Of a stretch of DNA of 64,000 nucleotides, positions 53,000 to 62,423 are shown one piece after another. The notes beneath the pieces are model-generated. The model saw nothing but the letters and a program-made list of their open reading frames with translations. It was not told where the DNA came from and did no database searches. The position numbers and the translations under genes are program-made. Source of the stretch: Polyangium sp. 6x1 (GTDB lineage Bacteria > Myxococcota_A > Polyangia > Polyangiales > Polyangiaceae). Position 1 is the first letter of the stretch, and every line of letters begins with the position of its first letter. Location of the stretch: assembly GCF_029946515.1 (NCBI RefSeq), contig NZ_JARZHH010000023.1, forward strand, positions 62,001 through 126,000, written 5' to 3'.

Positions 53000-55900
53000 T
53001 CACTCGGGGGTTCGCCCGAGCGTCGCGAGGGAGCGGTGGTTCTTCTCGGCTGCGCGCGGCCCGTGCGGGGACGGGAGCCTCAGGGTTTGGAGCGCGTCCT
53101 TCAGCGTCGCGCGGGTCTCGACGCGGCCGAGGCCGATGCCGAGCGAGACGATCGTGCGCGCGACCTCGGGCCGGATCCCGACGATGAGCGCGCGCGCGCC
53201 GAGCAGCTCGACCGCGCGCGTCATGCGGAGCAGGTGCTCGGCCGTGACGGCGTCGACGCTCGCGACGCCCGTCAGATCCAGGATGGCACAATGGACCGTG
53301 CGCTGCGCGATCGTGGCGAGAAGGACCTCCATGGCCCGCGCCGCGCGGGATTCGTCGAGGGCGCCGAGCACGGGCATGGCGACGACCCCGTCCCACACGT
53401 CGAGCAGCGGGGTCGAGAGCGTGCGGATGTCCTCGCGCTGTTGGTGGATGATCTCGAGCTGCTCGCGCAGGGTCTCCTCGGCGTGCTTGCGCGCCGTGAC
53501 GTCGAAGAAGAAGCCCGAGAGGAGCCTTTGCCCGCCCTCGCGCTCGGAGACGCTGACGACCATGTGCAGCCACACGGCGCGGCCGTCCTTGGTGCGCAGG
53601 CGGTACTCGACGCCGCCGGGGGTCTCGTCGGCGGAGGCGCGGGTGAAGGCCGCGAGGGCGAGATCCCGGTCCTCGGGGTGCGCGTGATCCCGCAGGAAGT
53701 TCGGCTTGTACCAGGCGCTCGTGGGCCAGCCGAGCCGCTCCTCGGCCTGCGGGCCGACGTAGGTGAAGCGCTCGGTCTCGGCGTCGGCCTCCCAGGGGAT
53801 CACGCCGGCGATCTCGACGAGGCGGCGCATGCGCTCCTCGCTGCGGCGGAGGGTCTGCTCGGTGCGCCGCCGCTCGTTGTTCTCGCGGGCGAGGTCAGCG
53901 TAGAGCTTGGCGTGATCGAGGGAGATCGCGGCCTGTGCGGCGAGGAACTCGAGCAGCGAGAGGCGCCGCGGGGTGAACGCGCCCGGGACGAGGTTGTTCT
54001 CCATGTAGAAGATGCCGATGAGCTCGGTTTGCCGCAGGATCGGCATGCACAGGACCGAGCGCGGGCGGGCGCGGGCGACGTAGGGGTCGGCCGAGAACAT
54101 CGGCTCGGCCGTGGCGTCTTCGAGCAGGATCGGCTCGCACGTGCGCCGGACGTAGCCGACGACGGACGCAGGCAGGAGCGTGGCGAGATCGCGGCTGCGG
54201 CCGCCGGGGACCTCGATGTCGAGGCCCTGCGAGGTGACGAGGGCGCGGCCCGCGTGGGAGAGCTCGCTCCCGTCGGTCACGAGCAGGACGTGGCAGCGCT
54301 GGGCTCCGCCGTGCTCGATCACGATCCGCATGAGCGTGACGATGAGGCGCTGCAGGACGATCTCCTCGGAGACGGCGTGCGCGGTCTGGACCGCGGCGAG
54401 GACGTCGATGTCGAGGCCCGCGCCGCCGCGCGGGGGCTTCGAGGCGCCCGTGACCGGGTCCTCGATGAGCTTGGCGTAGCGGCGATCGAGCTTCTCGACC
54501 CTGCCGCCCGCGCCCCAGCGGGCGTAGGCCGCGCGCGCGAGGCGCAGGTAGGCCGCGGCGATGGTGGGGAAGCCGCGATCGACGTAGAAGCGGATGGCGG
54601 CGTCGGCGGCGAGGGCCTCGCCATGGGTGAAACCGTTGTCGCGGGCGGCGGCGATGGCCTGGTCGTAGAGGCGCATCGCGTCGACGTCGCGGCCGGCGAG
54701 GCGGCTGCGCTCGGCGAGGACGAGCGCGTGTTTGTGCTGGAAGTTCTCGGGGCAACGATCGGCCCAGCGCTCGAGGTCGGCGGCGAGCTCGTCGAGCGTG
54801 GAGAGGCGGGCGGCGAGCGTGGTGGTGCCGCGGCGGCCGGCCTCGGCGAGGGCCGCGAAGTACCGTTTTTCCGAGAGGAGGACCTGCGAGGCGAACGCCG
54901 GGGCGTGGGCCCGGAGCGAGGCGCTCGCGAGGAGCGCGTCGTCGTTCTCGCCGGCGAGGACGAGGGCGGCGAGGTCGAGCACGCGGCGCACGAGCGCGCC
55001 GAAGCGCATCGTGGACGGGGGAGGCTGCGCGTCGAGGTTCGGCGCGGGCGCGAGATCGTCGCGACGCCCGGGCGGCGGCGCGGCGCGACCCTTCTGCTGT
55101 CCCACGAATCGCTCGATCGCGCCTATGAGCTCGCCAATTCCTTCGGGATCGTTTGAATCGCGTCGCGCCTCCTCGTGGGTTCGCACCTCGCGGGCGACGT
55201 CGTCGAGCGGGTCGCCTTTCAGGAGCATGAAGAGCGCGACGAGGGCGCCGCTCCGACGCGCGCACGGGGTGTTGCCGGAGGCGAGGGCCGCGGCGTGGGC
55301 GCGCCTCGAATAGGCGATGCTCGCGCGCAGGTGGTGCGTCCAGATGGAGATGTTCGTGGCGAAGCACGCGCCGACGATGCCCTGGAGCAGCGCCGAGCCC
55401 ATCTGCTCGCAGAGGTCCATCGCCACCTTGCCGAAGCGGTAGCCGGCCCGGTGATCCCCGTGGCGCCCCACGAGCGCCGCGCCGAACGCGACGTGCCCCA
55501 CGACGGACGCGGACGCGTTGCCGTGGAGGAGCGCGAGCCGGACGAGGTGGCATGTCACGACGTCGGCGACGTCGGGCCCGAGCGCCTGCGCGGACGGGTG
55601 GACCGCGAAGAGCGCCGCCGTGGCCGCGAGCGCCTCGGGGTTCGTCATGGGCTCGAGGTCGGCGATCTCCTCGATCGCGCGGTCCCCGAGCGCGTCCCAG
55701 GTCGCCGCGAACGCCGCCGCGACGTCGTCGGGGCCCGGCCGCTCGGGCAAGCGTACGCCGAGGGGCGCGAGGCAGGACGCCGCGCGCGCGTAGGCCTGCT
55801 CGTGCTCGCCGAGGCTCGCGTGCAGGTCGATGAGGATCCGCGCCGCGGTTTGTCTCTCGATCTCGCTTCGAGCGCGCCGCTCGAGCTCCGCGACGCGCGC

Positions 55901-57265
55901 CTCGGTCCCGTGCCGATCGCCGCGCTTGGCCGAGCATTCGGCCTGCGAGAGGCGGATTTTCCAGGCGAGATCGGGCGGGATCTCCGCGGAATCGTCGTGG
56001 CCTTCGAGCAGGTCCGCTGCCGCGCCGAGGTAGTCGGCCGCGACGCTCGACGCGCCCGCGTTCCGCGCGCGCCGGGCGGCGGCGAACGTGATCGCGCAGA
56101 GCCGCGCCCTCTCCGCGGGGGCGAGCGGCGCGCGGGAGGCCACGGATCGCGCGAGCAGGATGTGCCCGGCCGCGTCGTAGAGCGACGCGTTCGGCTCGCC
56201 CTCGCCCATCCCGCGGGTGAGGAAGGCGCCGAGGCGCAGGTGCATGGCCGCGAGGAGCGCGGGATCGTCCTTCGTGGCCTCGCGCCGGACGTCGCGCGCG
56301 GTGAGCGCGTCGGCGAACACGTACGCGGCGCCGTCGCGGCCGAGCAAGCCGGCCTCCTCGACGGGCGCGAGGCGCGCGGCGGCCTCGTCCGGGGTCGCGC
56401 CGAGCGCGGCCGCGACGGCGTCGAGATCGGCCGTCCGGCCGAGGCAAGCGGCGGCGGCGAGCGCGTGGCGCGAGGGCTCCTGGAGGCGCGCGACGGCGGC
56501 GTGCCTCGCCGTCATCACCGCGTCGCTCTGCGGGCCGAGGTGCACGCCGTCCACGCGGGGGCCATTCGTCTGGAGCCACGGCCCGAGCGTCTCCTTCCAG
56601 GCGGGGTGCGCGCCGTCCGAGAACGTCGCGGCGATCAGCAGGTACCGGCACTCCGTGCTCTCCAGCAGGCGCATGACGAGGCGCAGCGTGGCGCTGTCGG
56701 CCGCGTCGATGTGGGAGAGCGCGAGCACGAGCGGCCGCTCGGGCACGGCGAGCGCCGCGAGCAGGCGGAGCAGGGTCGTCGTCGTGCGCTCGTCGGCGAA
56801 CGCGGGGGGCAGGGGTTCGACGGGACGATCGGCCGTCACGAGCGAGGCGAGCGCCGGGCAGAGATCGCAGAGCAGGCGGCCGTTGCCGAGCATGGCCTCG
56901 TCGACGCGCTGGCGGAGGAGCGGACCGAGGGAGCCGGGCTCCGCGCCGAGCGTCGAGGCGACGCGGCCGAACGCGGAGACGAGCGGGCCATAGGGTTCGC
57001 CCGCGTGGATCAGGTTGCCCTCGCCCGAGAGCACGAGCGTGCATCGTCCGATCGCGCTCTCGCAGAACGAGCGCAGGAGCTCTGCGCGGGCGGCGCTGCT
57101 GCCGCCGCCTACCAGGAGCAGCTCGGGCGCGCCGCCGGCCGCGACGCGGAGCATCGCGCTCTCCAGCCGGAGGAGCGCATCGTCATTCGGGTGTGCCGCG
57201 GCGGGCGGCGTCGCATTGCGGTGGGACGCTATCGATTCCACGAGAGGTTTCCTGGGACGCACCAC
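53000..57265 (-). CDS. Large signalling protein: degenerate NTPase, helical repeats, GAF, PAS and RsbR-like STAS
   Basis: A 1421-residue soluble protein. The N-terminal 400 residues resemble the AAA/STAND-type ATPase of PknK-like regulators, but the P-loop reads VGGGSSAARAEL without GK(S/T). A TPR-like region (about 400-960), GAF (about 1000-1140) and PAS (about 1160-1275; GVEYRLRTKDGRAVWLHMVVS) follow, then a STAS domain very like RsbR of the stressosome (MPVLGALDESRAARAME, ILDLTGVASVDAVTAEHL, GIRPEVARTIVSLGIGL). RsbR's two phosphorylatable threonines are replaced by Glu (LDE) and Ala (VDA). Relatives often start with a Ser/Thr kinase and end with a histidine kinase; both are absent. GTG start. 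Confidence 0.85.
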   Translation of the reverse strand: MVRPRKPLVESIASHRNATPPAAAHPNDDALLRLESAMLRVAAGGAPELLLVGGGSSAARAELLRSFCESAIGRCTLVLSGEGNLIHAGEPYGPLVSAFGRVASTLGAEPGSLGPLLRQRVDEAMLGNGRLLCDLCPALASLVTADRPVEPLPPAFADERTTTTLLRLLAALAVPERPLVLALSHIDAADSATLRLVMRLLESTECRYLLIAATFSDGAHPAWKETLGPWLQTNGPRVDGVHLGPQSDAVMTARHAAVARLQEPSRHALAAAACLGRTADLDAVAAALGATPDEAAARLAPVEEAGLLGRDGAAYVFADALTARDVRREATKDDPALLAAMHLRLGAFLTRGMGEGEPNASLYDAAGHILLARSVASRAPLAPAERARLCAITFAAARRARNAGASSVAADYLGAAADLLEGHDDSAEIPPDLAWKIRLSQAECSAKRGDRHGTEARVAELERRARSEIERQTAARILIDLHASLGEHEQAYARAASCLAPLGVRLPERPGPDDVAAAFAATWDALGDRAIEEIADLEPMTNPEALAATAALFAVHPSAQALGPDVADVVTCHLVRLALLHGNASASVVGHVAFGAALVGRHGDHRAGYRFGKVAMDLCEQMGSALLQGIVGACFATNISIWTHHLRASIAYSRRAHAAALASGNTPCARRSGALVALFMLLKGDPLDDVAREVRTHEEARRDSNDPEGIGELIGAIERFVGQQKGRAAPPPGRRDDLAPAPNLDAQPPPSTMRFGALVRRVLDLAALVLAGENDDALLASASLRAHAPAFASQVLLSEKRYFAALAEAGRRGTTTLAARLSTLDELAADLERWADRCPENFQHKHALVLAERSRLAGRDVDAMRLYDQAIAAARDNGFTHGEALAADAAIRFYVDRGFPTIAAAYLRLARAAYARWGAGGRVEKLDRRYAKLIEDPVTGASKPPRGGAGLDIDVLAAVQTAHAVSEEIVLQRLIVTLMRIVIEHGGAQRCHVLLVTDGSELSHAGRALVTSQGLDIEVPGGRSRDLATLLPASVVGYVRRTCEPILLEDATAEPMFSADPYVARARPRSVLCMPILRQTELIGIFYMENNLVPGAFTPRRLSLLEFLAAQAAISLDHAKLYADLARENNERRRTEQTLRRSEERMRRLVEIAGVIPWEADAETERFTYVGPQAEERLGWPTSAWYKPNFLRDHAHPEDRDLALAAFTRASADETPGGVEYRLRTKDGRAVWLHMVVSVSEREGGQRLLSGFFFDVTARKHAEETLREQLEIIHQQREDIRTLSTPLLDVWDGVVAMPVLGALDESRAARAMEVLLATIAQRTVHCAILDLTGVASVDAVTAEHLLRMTRAVELLGARALIVGIRPEVARTIVSLGIGLGRVETRATLKDALQTLRLPSPHGPRAAEKNHRSLATLGRTPE

Positions 57266-57468
57266 GCGCCGTTCGACCCAATCGCGGGCGAAGCATCAGG
57301 CTGCGGGTAAGCGAGGGGCCTCGTAAGGTATCGAGCCCCTCACGTTCGCGTCAACGTCGCGTCATCGACCTGGCGTGCGTAATCGTCTTCGCTCCCCGTT
57401 CGATAGCGCGCAAATTCGCGTGGGGACGGCCTATGCAGAGGTGGGACAGAATCGGGAGGGAAAGCGGG

Positions 57469-59166
57469 TCAGCGAATGGCGCTCGCCGTGAGCTCGGCGG
57501 CCTTGGCGCGCTCTTCGGCGGCCTTGCGCTGGGCCGCGTCGCCGAGCAGGCCAGCGGCCTCACGGAATCGCGCCGCGACGTCACGGAAATAGGAAGCGTC
57601 CGCGCCGATGGGCGCCGTGATCTGCCTGATCAGCGCGGCGTCGAAGGCCGCGGCGCCCGCGAAGGGGCCTTTCGCCTTCGTGAGCGCGTCGAGGGCCGTG
57701 ATCTGCCCCATGCCGAGCATCGACACGGGCGCCGAGCGGACCATCGCGGCCGCGTCTTCCGGCCCGTTTCGCAGCGCGGTGACGAGCGCGGCGAAAAACG
57801 CGTCCTCGTCCGTCCGGGCCCCCTCCGGCAGACCGGCATACAGCGACGCGGCTTGATCGAAATCGACGGCGCGCAGGTAGACGCGACCGAGCTCGACACG
57901 CGCGCGCGCATACATGCGGCGCGCGTCGTCGGAGAGCTTCTCGTTCTTCAACGCGGCGCGCTGCGGCAGAGGCATGCCTCGCTCGATCAGGGCGCGCAGC
58001 ACGACGGGGTTCGTCGCGGCGTCCTTCGGCAGGAGCTGGCCCGCGTAGAACGTCGGCAGCTTCGCCGCGAGCCGGGATTGGACGTCGGCGGGCGTGGCCT
58101 TCGGCAGCGGCGGCACCACGAGCCCGTCGAGCGCGTCGATGCGCCTTCCGCCGTAGAGGCGCGCGAGCAACGCGCGGGCGCGGTCGATGCGCGCGTCGCG
58201 CAGGACGCCCACGAACGCGAGGTCGCGCAGGCCCACGAGCACGGCGTCGCGGCCGCGGTCCTTGCGCGGGTCGAGCGTCTGATCGAGCTCGGCGTAGTAG
58301 ATGTCCCGGGCCTCGGGCTCCTTCGCGAGCTCGGGCGGAAGTGGCACCGCGCGGACGGCCTCGACGAGCCGCAGATCGGCCATCCCGGCCTCGATGGCCG
58401 CGACGCCGCGCGCGTAGTAGCGCAGGCCCGCGCCCTCGTTCGAGAGGGCCTGGATGGCCGTCGCCTGCTCGGCGACCCAGTCCTTCATGGGCCCGTTGAT
58501 GAACGCGAGGAGCTTCTTCTTGTCGTAGGGCGCCGCGATCTTCGGGGGCGCGTCGCCGGCGCGCGAGAGCCGGGCCGCTGTCGCGAGGCCTCGCATCGTG
58601 GTGTAGACGGCGCCGTCGATGCCCTTCGGGGGCGCGGCGATCACGGGCTCCAGGATCACGTCGGCGCACGCCGTGGGCGCGAGCTCGGCGCGGAGCGCGC
58701 GCGTGATGCCCAGAGGCAAGCCCGCGCACGACTCCAGGCCCACGAGGGCCGCGTCGCGTTTGTCCGCGTTCCCTTCGGCGAGGGCCTTGTCGAGCGCTTC
58801 GAGCGCCTGCGCGCGCTCGGCGCACACGGGCGCGGCCGCGGGCTTTCGCTTCACGAACGCGTCGCAGGTCTTGGGCGCCGCGGCCAGGCCTTTCGGGGCC
58901 GCGGGCAGGGGCGTGATCACGAGATCGAACTTCGGCTCGGTGAGGTCCTCCTCGCGATAGGCCGCTTTTTCGACGCCGACTGGCTTGCCTTGATCGGGCG
59001 GGGGCTTCGCGTCGGGCTTGGCGGTCGTATCCGGCGGGGGCGTCTTCGAGGTGTCCGGAGGGGGAGTTTCGTTGCCCGCGTTCGCGGGCGTCTGGGGGCC
59101 GGGGGTGGGGGACGCGCTGCATCCGGCCATGGCGACGAGAAGAATCAGAGGAAAGAGCCTTCGCAT
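57469..59166 (-). CDS. Large hypothetical lipoprotein
   Basis: A 565-residue lipoprotein with signal MRRLFPLILLVAMAGC and a Pro/Thr-rich linker (PPPDTSKTPPPDTT). The mature part is mostly helical and Ala-rich with TPR-like pieces (ARVELGRVYLRAVDFDQAASLYAGLPEGARTDEDAFFAAL). No catalytic motif is visible. It is divergent (137 bp) from the M16 protease pair, so a link to envelope protein turnover is possible but not shown. Confidence 0.75.
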   Translation of the reverse strand: MRRLFPLILLVAMAGCSASPTPGPQTPANAGNETPPPDTSKTPPPDTTAKPDAKPPPDQGKPVGVEKAAYREEDLTEPKFDLVITPLPAAPKGLAAAPKTCDAFVKRKPAAAPVCAERAQALEALDKALAEGNADKRDAALVGLESCAGLPLGITRALRAELAPTACADVILEPVIAAPPKGIDGAVYTTMRGLATAARLSRAGDAPPKIAAPYDKKKLLAFINGPMKDWVAEQATAIQALSNEGAGLRYYARGVAAIEAGMADLRLVEAVRAVPLPPELAKEPEARDIYYAELDQTLDPRKDRGRDAVLVGLRDLAFVGVLRDARIDRARALLARLYGGRRIDALDGLVVPPLPKATPADVQSRLAAKLPTFYAGQLLPKDAATNPVVLRALIERGMPLPQRAALKNEKLSDDARRMYARARVELGRVYLRAVDFDQAASLYAGLPEGARTDEDAFFAALVTALRNGPEDAAAMVRSAPVSMLGMGQITALDALTKAKGPFAGAAAFDAALIRQITAPIGADASYFRDVAARFREAAGLLGDAAQRKAAEERAKAAELTASAIR

Positions 59167-59303
59167 GGGTATCTCGCTCTCGTTGTGCCTGGCTTAGGCT
59201 GGTCTTCGGAGCGCGACAACAGCTTGCTGCGCGGAGTTCCCGGAAGGCCGGGAGGGGCGGATCCCGAGGGCCGCCGGCCCGAGAATTTGCTACAAGGGCC
59301 GCG

Positions 59304-60746
59304 ATGCTTCGCCGCTCACCGAGGAGGGCCGCCTTCGGGCTCGTGTCCCTCGCCATGCTCGCCGTGCCGACGGGCCTCTCGCTGGCCCAGGTAGCCGCCA
59401 CCCCGCCGCCCGCGTCCGCGCCCGTCGCGACACAGGGCATGCGCGTGGCTTTGCCTTTCGAGAAGTATGTCCTCTCGAACGGCCTCGAGGTGATCCTGCA
59501 CGAGGATCACCGCACGCCCGTGGTCGCGGTCAACGTCTGGTACCACGTGGGATCCAAGGACGAGGGGCCCGGGAAAAACGGCTTCGCGCACCTCTTCGAG
59601 CACGTGATGTTCCAGGGGTCGCGCAACGTCGGCGAGGATCAGTTCTTCCGATACCTCGAGCGCGCCGGCGCGAGCGACAGGAACGGCACGACGAACACGG
59701 ATCGGACGAACTATTACGAGACCGTACCGTCCGGGGAGCTCGGCCTCGCGCTCTGGCTGGAGAGCGACCGCATGGGCTTCCTCCTCGATCACGCCAACGA
59801 GGAGACGTTCAAGAGCCAGCGCGAGGTCGTCAAGAACGAGCGCCGGCAGAACTACGAGAACGCGCCGTATGGCCTCGTGCGGCAGTTCGTGCGCTCGGCG
59901 CTCTATCCGTCCACGCACCCCTACCACAGGCTCACGATCGGCACGCCCGAGGACCTCGACGCCGCGACGTTCGAGGACGTACGCGCGTTCTTCAAGCGGT
60001 ACTACGTGCCGAACAACGCGACGCTCGTCATCGCGGGGGATTTCCAGCCGGCGAAGGCGAAGGAGCTCGTCGCGAAGTATTTCGGGGGCCTCACGCGCGG
60101 GGCCGACGCGAAGCCCATTCGCGGGCCGGTGCCCTCGCCGCTCACGAAGGAAAAGCGCCTCGACGTCGAGGCGGGCGTCACGCTGCCGCGGATCGTGCTC
60201 TCCTGGACCACGCCGGCGCATTTCGCTCCCGGCGACGCCGAGCTCGATGTGGTCTCCGACGTGCTCGCGAGCGGCAAATCGAGCCGCCTGTACAAGCGGC
60301 TCGTCTACGACATGCAGATCGCCCAGAGCGTCACGGCCGCGCAGGAGTCCGCGGAGCTCGGCAGCGTCTTCGAGATCACGATCACGCTCCAGAAAGACAA
60401 GAACCTCGACGAGGTCTTCAAGGTCGTCGACGAGGAGCTCGACAAGCTGCGCGCTGCGCCGCCGTCCGCCGCGGAGGTGGATCGGGCCAAGACGCGCGCG
60501 CTCTCGGGGCTCGTCTTCGGCGCCGAGCGCGTCACGGGGCGGGCCGATCTCCTGAACAACTACAATCGGCGCGCCGGAGATCCCGGGTTTTTCGAGAAAG
60601 ACCTCGCCCGGTACGAGAAGGTCTCCGCCGGCGACGTGACGCGGGCGCTCGCGACGTACCTGCCGAAGGACAAACGCGTCGTCACGTTCGTGCGGCCCGT
60701 CGCGGACGCGCCGCGCGCCGGTCGCCTCGTGGGAGGGATGCCGTGA
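59304..60746 (+). CDS. M16-family zinc metalloprotease, catalytic subunit
   Basis: A 480-residue exported peptidase with signal MLRRSPRRAAFGLVSLAMLAVPTGLSLAQ. The inverted zinc motif HLFEH is at residues 96-100, and the third ligand is Glu179 in VVKNERRQN. The C-terminal M16 domain follows. Family members cleave peptides in a two-chamber clam formed with a partner chain. AAGGG precedes the ATG. Its stop overlaps the next start (GTGA), so it is translationally coupled to the non-catalytic partner and they probably form a periplasmic heterodimer. Confidence 0.95.
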   Translation: MLRRSPRRAAFGLVSLAMLAVPTGLSLAQVAATPPPASAPVATQGMRVALPFEKYVLSNGLEVILHEDHRTPVVAVNVWYHVGSKDEGPGKNGFAHLFEHVMFQGSRNVGEDQFFRYLERAGASDRNGTTNTDRTNYYETVPSGELGLALWLESDRMGFLLDHANEETFKSQREVVKNERRQNYENAPYGLVRQFVRSALYPSTHPYHRLTIGTPEDLDAATFEDVRAFFKRYYVPNNATLVIAGDFQPAKAKELVAKYFGGLTRGADAKPIRGPVPSPLTKEKRLDVEAGVTLPRIVLSWTTPAHFAPGDAELDVVSDVLASGKSSRLYKRLVYDMQIAQSVTAAQESAELGSVFEITITLQKDKNLDEVFKVVDEELDKLRAAPPSAAEVDRAKTRALSGLVFGAERVTGRADLLNNYNRRAGDPGFFEKDLARYEKVSAGDVTRALATYLPKDKRVVTFVRPVADAPRAGRLVGGMP

Positions 60747-62368
60747 AGAAGCTCGCTCGCCGTTCGCACATCGGGGCCTTGCTCGGCCTCTCGCTCCTCT
60801 CGTTCGCGGCATGCCAGACGCCCGCGCCCGTGGTGCCCCCGCCGCCCGATCCCCCGCCGGAGCCGGGGGCCACGCAGGAGGCGCCGAAGGAAGCGGCCGC
60901 GCCTCCGCCCGAGGATCCCTCGTTCCGGAAGACCCCGCCGCAAGCGGGGGCCGACATGCCGTTCCTTGCGCCGAAGATCGACGAGGCGCGCCTTTCGAAC
61001 GGGGTGCGTGTCCTGTACGTCCTGCGGCGCGAGATGCCGGTCGTCGCGGTGAACATCGTCGTGAACCGCGGCGCGGAAGAGGAGCGTTCGCCGGGGCTGA
61101 CGAGCACCATGGCGGCCATGATGCTCTCGGGCACGAAGCTGCGATCGGCCATCAAGCTCTCCGAGGAGCTCGGCGCGCTCGGCGCGCGGTACGGCGCGTG
61201 GGCGGATCACGACGGCGTGGCCCTCTCGGCGCAAGCGCTCCGCGAGAAGACGCCCGAGCTCTTCGAGATCCTCGCGGACGTGGTGCTGCATCCGGCCTTC
61301 GATCCGGCGGAGCTCGAGCGCGAGCGCGCGCGGCGGCTCACGTCGATCCTGCAGCAGGCCGATCAGCCCGGCGCGCTCCTCCAGAATGCCATCACCGAGC
61401 GGCTCTACCCCGCGGGGCACCCTTACCGCGAGCCGCTCATCGGCACCGAGGCGTCCGTCAAGGCGATGAAACCCGCGGATCTCGCGCGCCAGCACGCGGC
61501 GCTCTTCCGGCCGGAGCACACCACGGTCACGATCGCGGGCGACATCGACAAGGCCGCCGCCATCGCGCTCGTCGAGAAGAGCTTTGGCACGTGGACGGGC
61601 AAGGGGACGCAGGCCAAAGCACCGGCGGATCCGCCGGCCGTCGGCAAGGGCGAGAAGCGGGTTTTCCTCGTGGATCGTCCGGGCGCCACGCAATCGTACG
61701 TCGCCGTGACCCTCGCGGGCGTGCCCCGGAAAAACCCGGACTTCGACGCCCTGATGGTCATGAACACGCTGCTCGGCGGGCAATTCACGAGCCGGCTCAA
61801 CCTGAACCTGCGCGAAAAGCACGCCTACACGTACGGCGCGCGGAGCGGGTTCGACATGCGCCACGGCCCCGGGCCCTTCACCGCGGGCGGGGCGATCATG
61901 ACGCCCGCGACCGCGAAGGCCGTGAAGGAGATTTTCGCCGAGATCGAGCGGTTGCGAAAGGAAGCGGTGCCCGCCGAGGATCTCGCCGACGCGAAGGCGA
62001 ACCTCGTCCGGCAGCTCCCGGCGCGCTTCGAGACGGCGGGGGAGACGGCCGGGACGCTCGCGTCGCTCTCGATTCAAGGGCTCCCGCTCGACGAGCTCGC
62101 CACGCGCCCCTCGCGAATCTCGAAGATCACGGCCGAGGACGTGAAGCGGGTGGCCGAGAAGTACCTCCGGCCGGATCTGATGCGCGTGATCGTGGTCGGA
62201 GATGCGGCCGTCGTGGAGAAGGAGCTCGCGGCGCTGGATCTCGGCGGCGTCGAGGTGCGCAAGGCGCCGGCGAAGAAGGACGCGAAGCCGGAGCCGAAGA
62301 AGGAAGCCACGAAGGGCGCGCCGGTCGGGCCGACCGGGCGGCCGAAGGTCAACCTCGGAAAGCGGTAA
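60743..62368 (+). CDS. M16-family non-catalytic partner subunit (lipoprotein)
   Basis: A 541-residue M16 homologue with signal MKKLARRSHIGALLGLSLLSFAAC and a Pro-rich linker, so likely lipid-anchored. The place of the HxxEH motif reads GLTSTMAAMM, so it cannot bind zinc. The R/Y substrate-binding pair is kept in NLREKHAYTYGARSGF. This matches the alternating active/inactive pairs of bacterial M16B proteases. GTG start with GGGAGG upstream and a four-base overlap with the catalytic gene. Confidence 0.94.
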   Translation: MKKLARRSHIGALLGLSLLSFAACQTPAPVVPPPPDPPPEPGATQEAPKEAAAPPPEDPSFRKTPPQAGADMPFLAPKIDEARLSNGVRVLYVLRREMPVVAVNIVVNRGAEEERSPGLTSTMAAMMLSGTKLRSAIKLSEELGALGARYGAWADHDGVALSAQALREKTPELFEILADVVLHPAFDPAELERERARRLTSILQQADQPGALLQNAITERLYPAGHPYREPLIGTEASVKAMKPADLARQHAALFRPEHTTVTIAGDIDKAAAIALVEKSFGTWTGKGTQAKAPADPPAVGKGEKRVFLVDRPGATQSYVAVTLAGVPRKNPDFDALMVMNTLLGGQFTSRLNLNLREKHAYTYGARSGFDMRHGPGPFTAGGAIMTPATAKAVKEIFAEIERLRKEAVPAEDLADAKANLVRQLPARFETAGETAGTLASLSIQGLPLDELATRPSRISKITAEDVKRVAEKYLRPDLMRVIVVGDAAVVEKELAALDLGGVEVRKAPAKKDAKPEPKKEATKGAPVGPTGRPKVNLGKR

Positions 62369-62423
62369 TCGAGCTTTTCCGTTGCTGTTCGACGCCCTTC
62401 CGAAAACGGAGCAAGGCGCGCAG

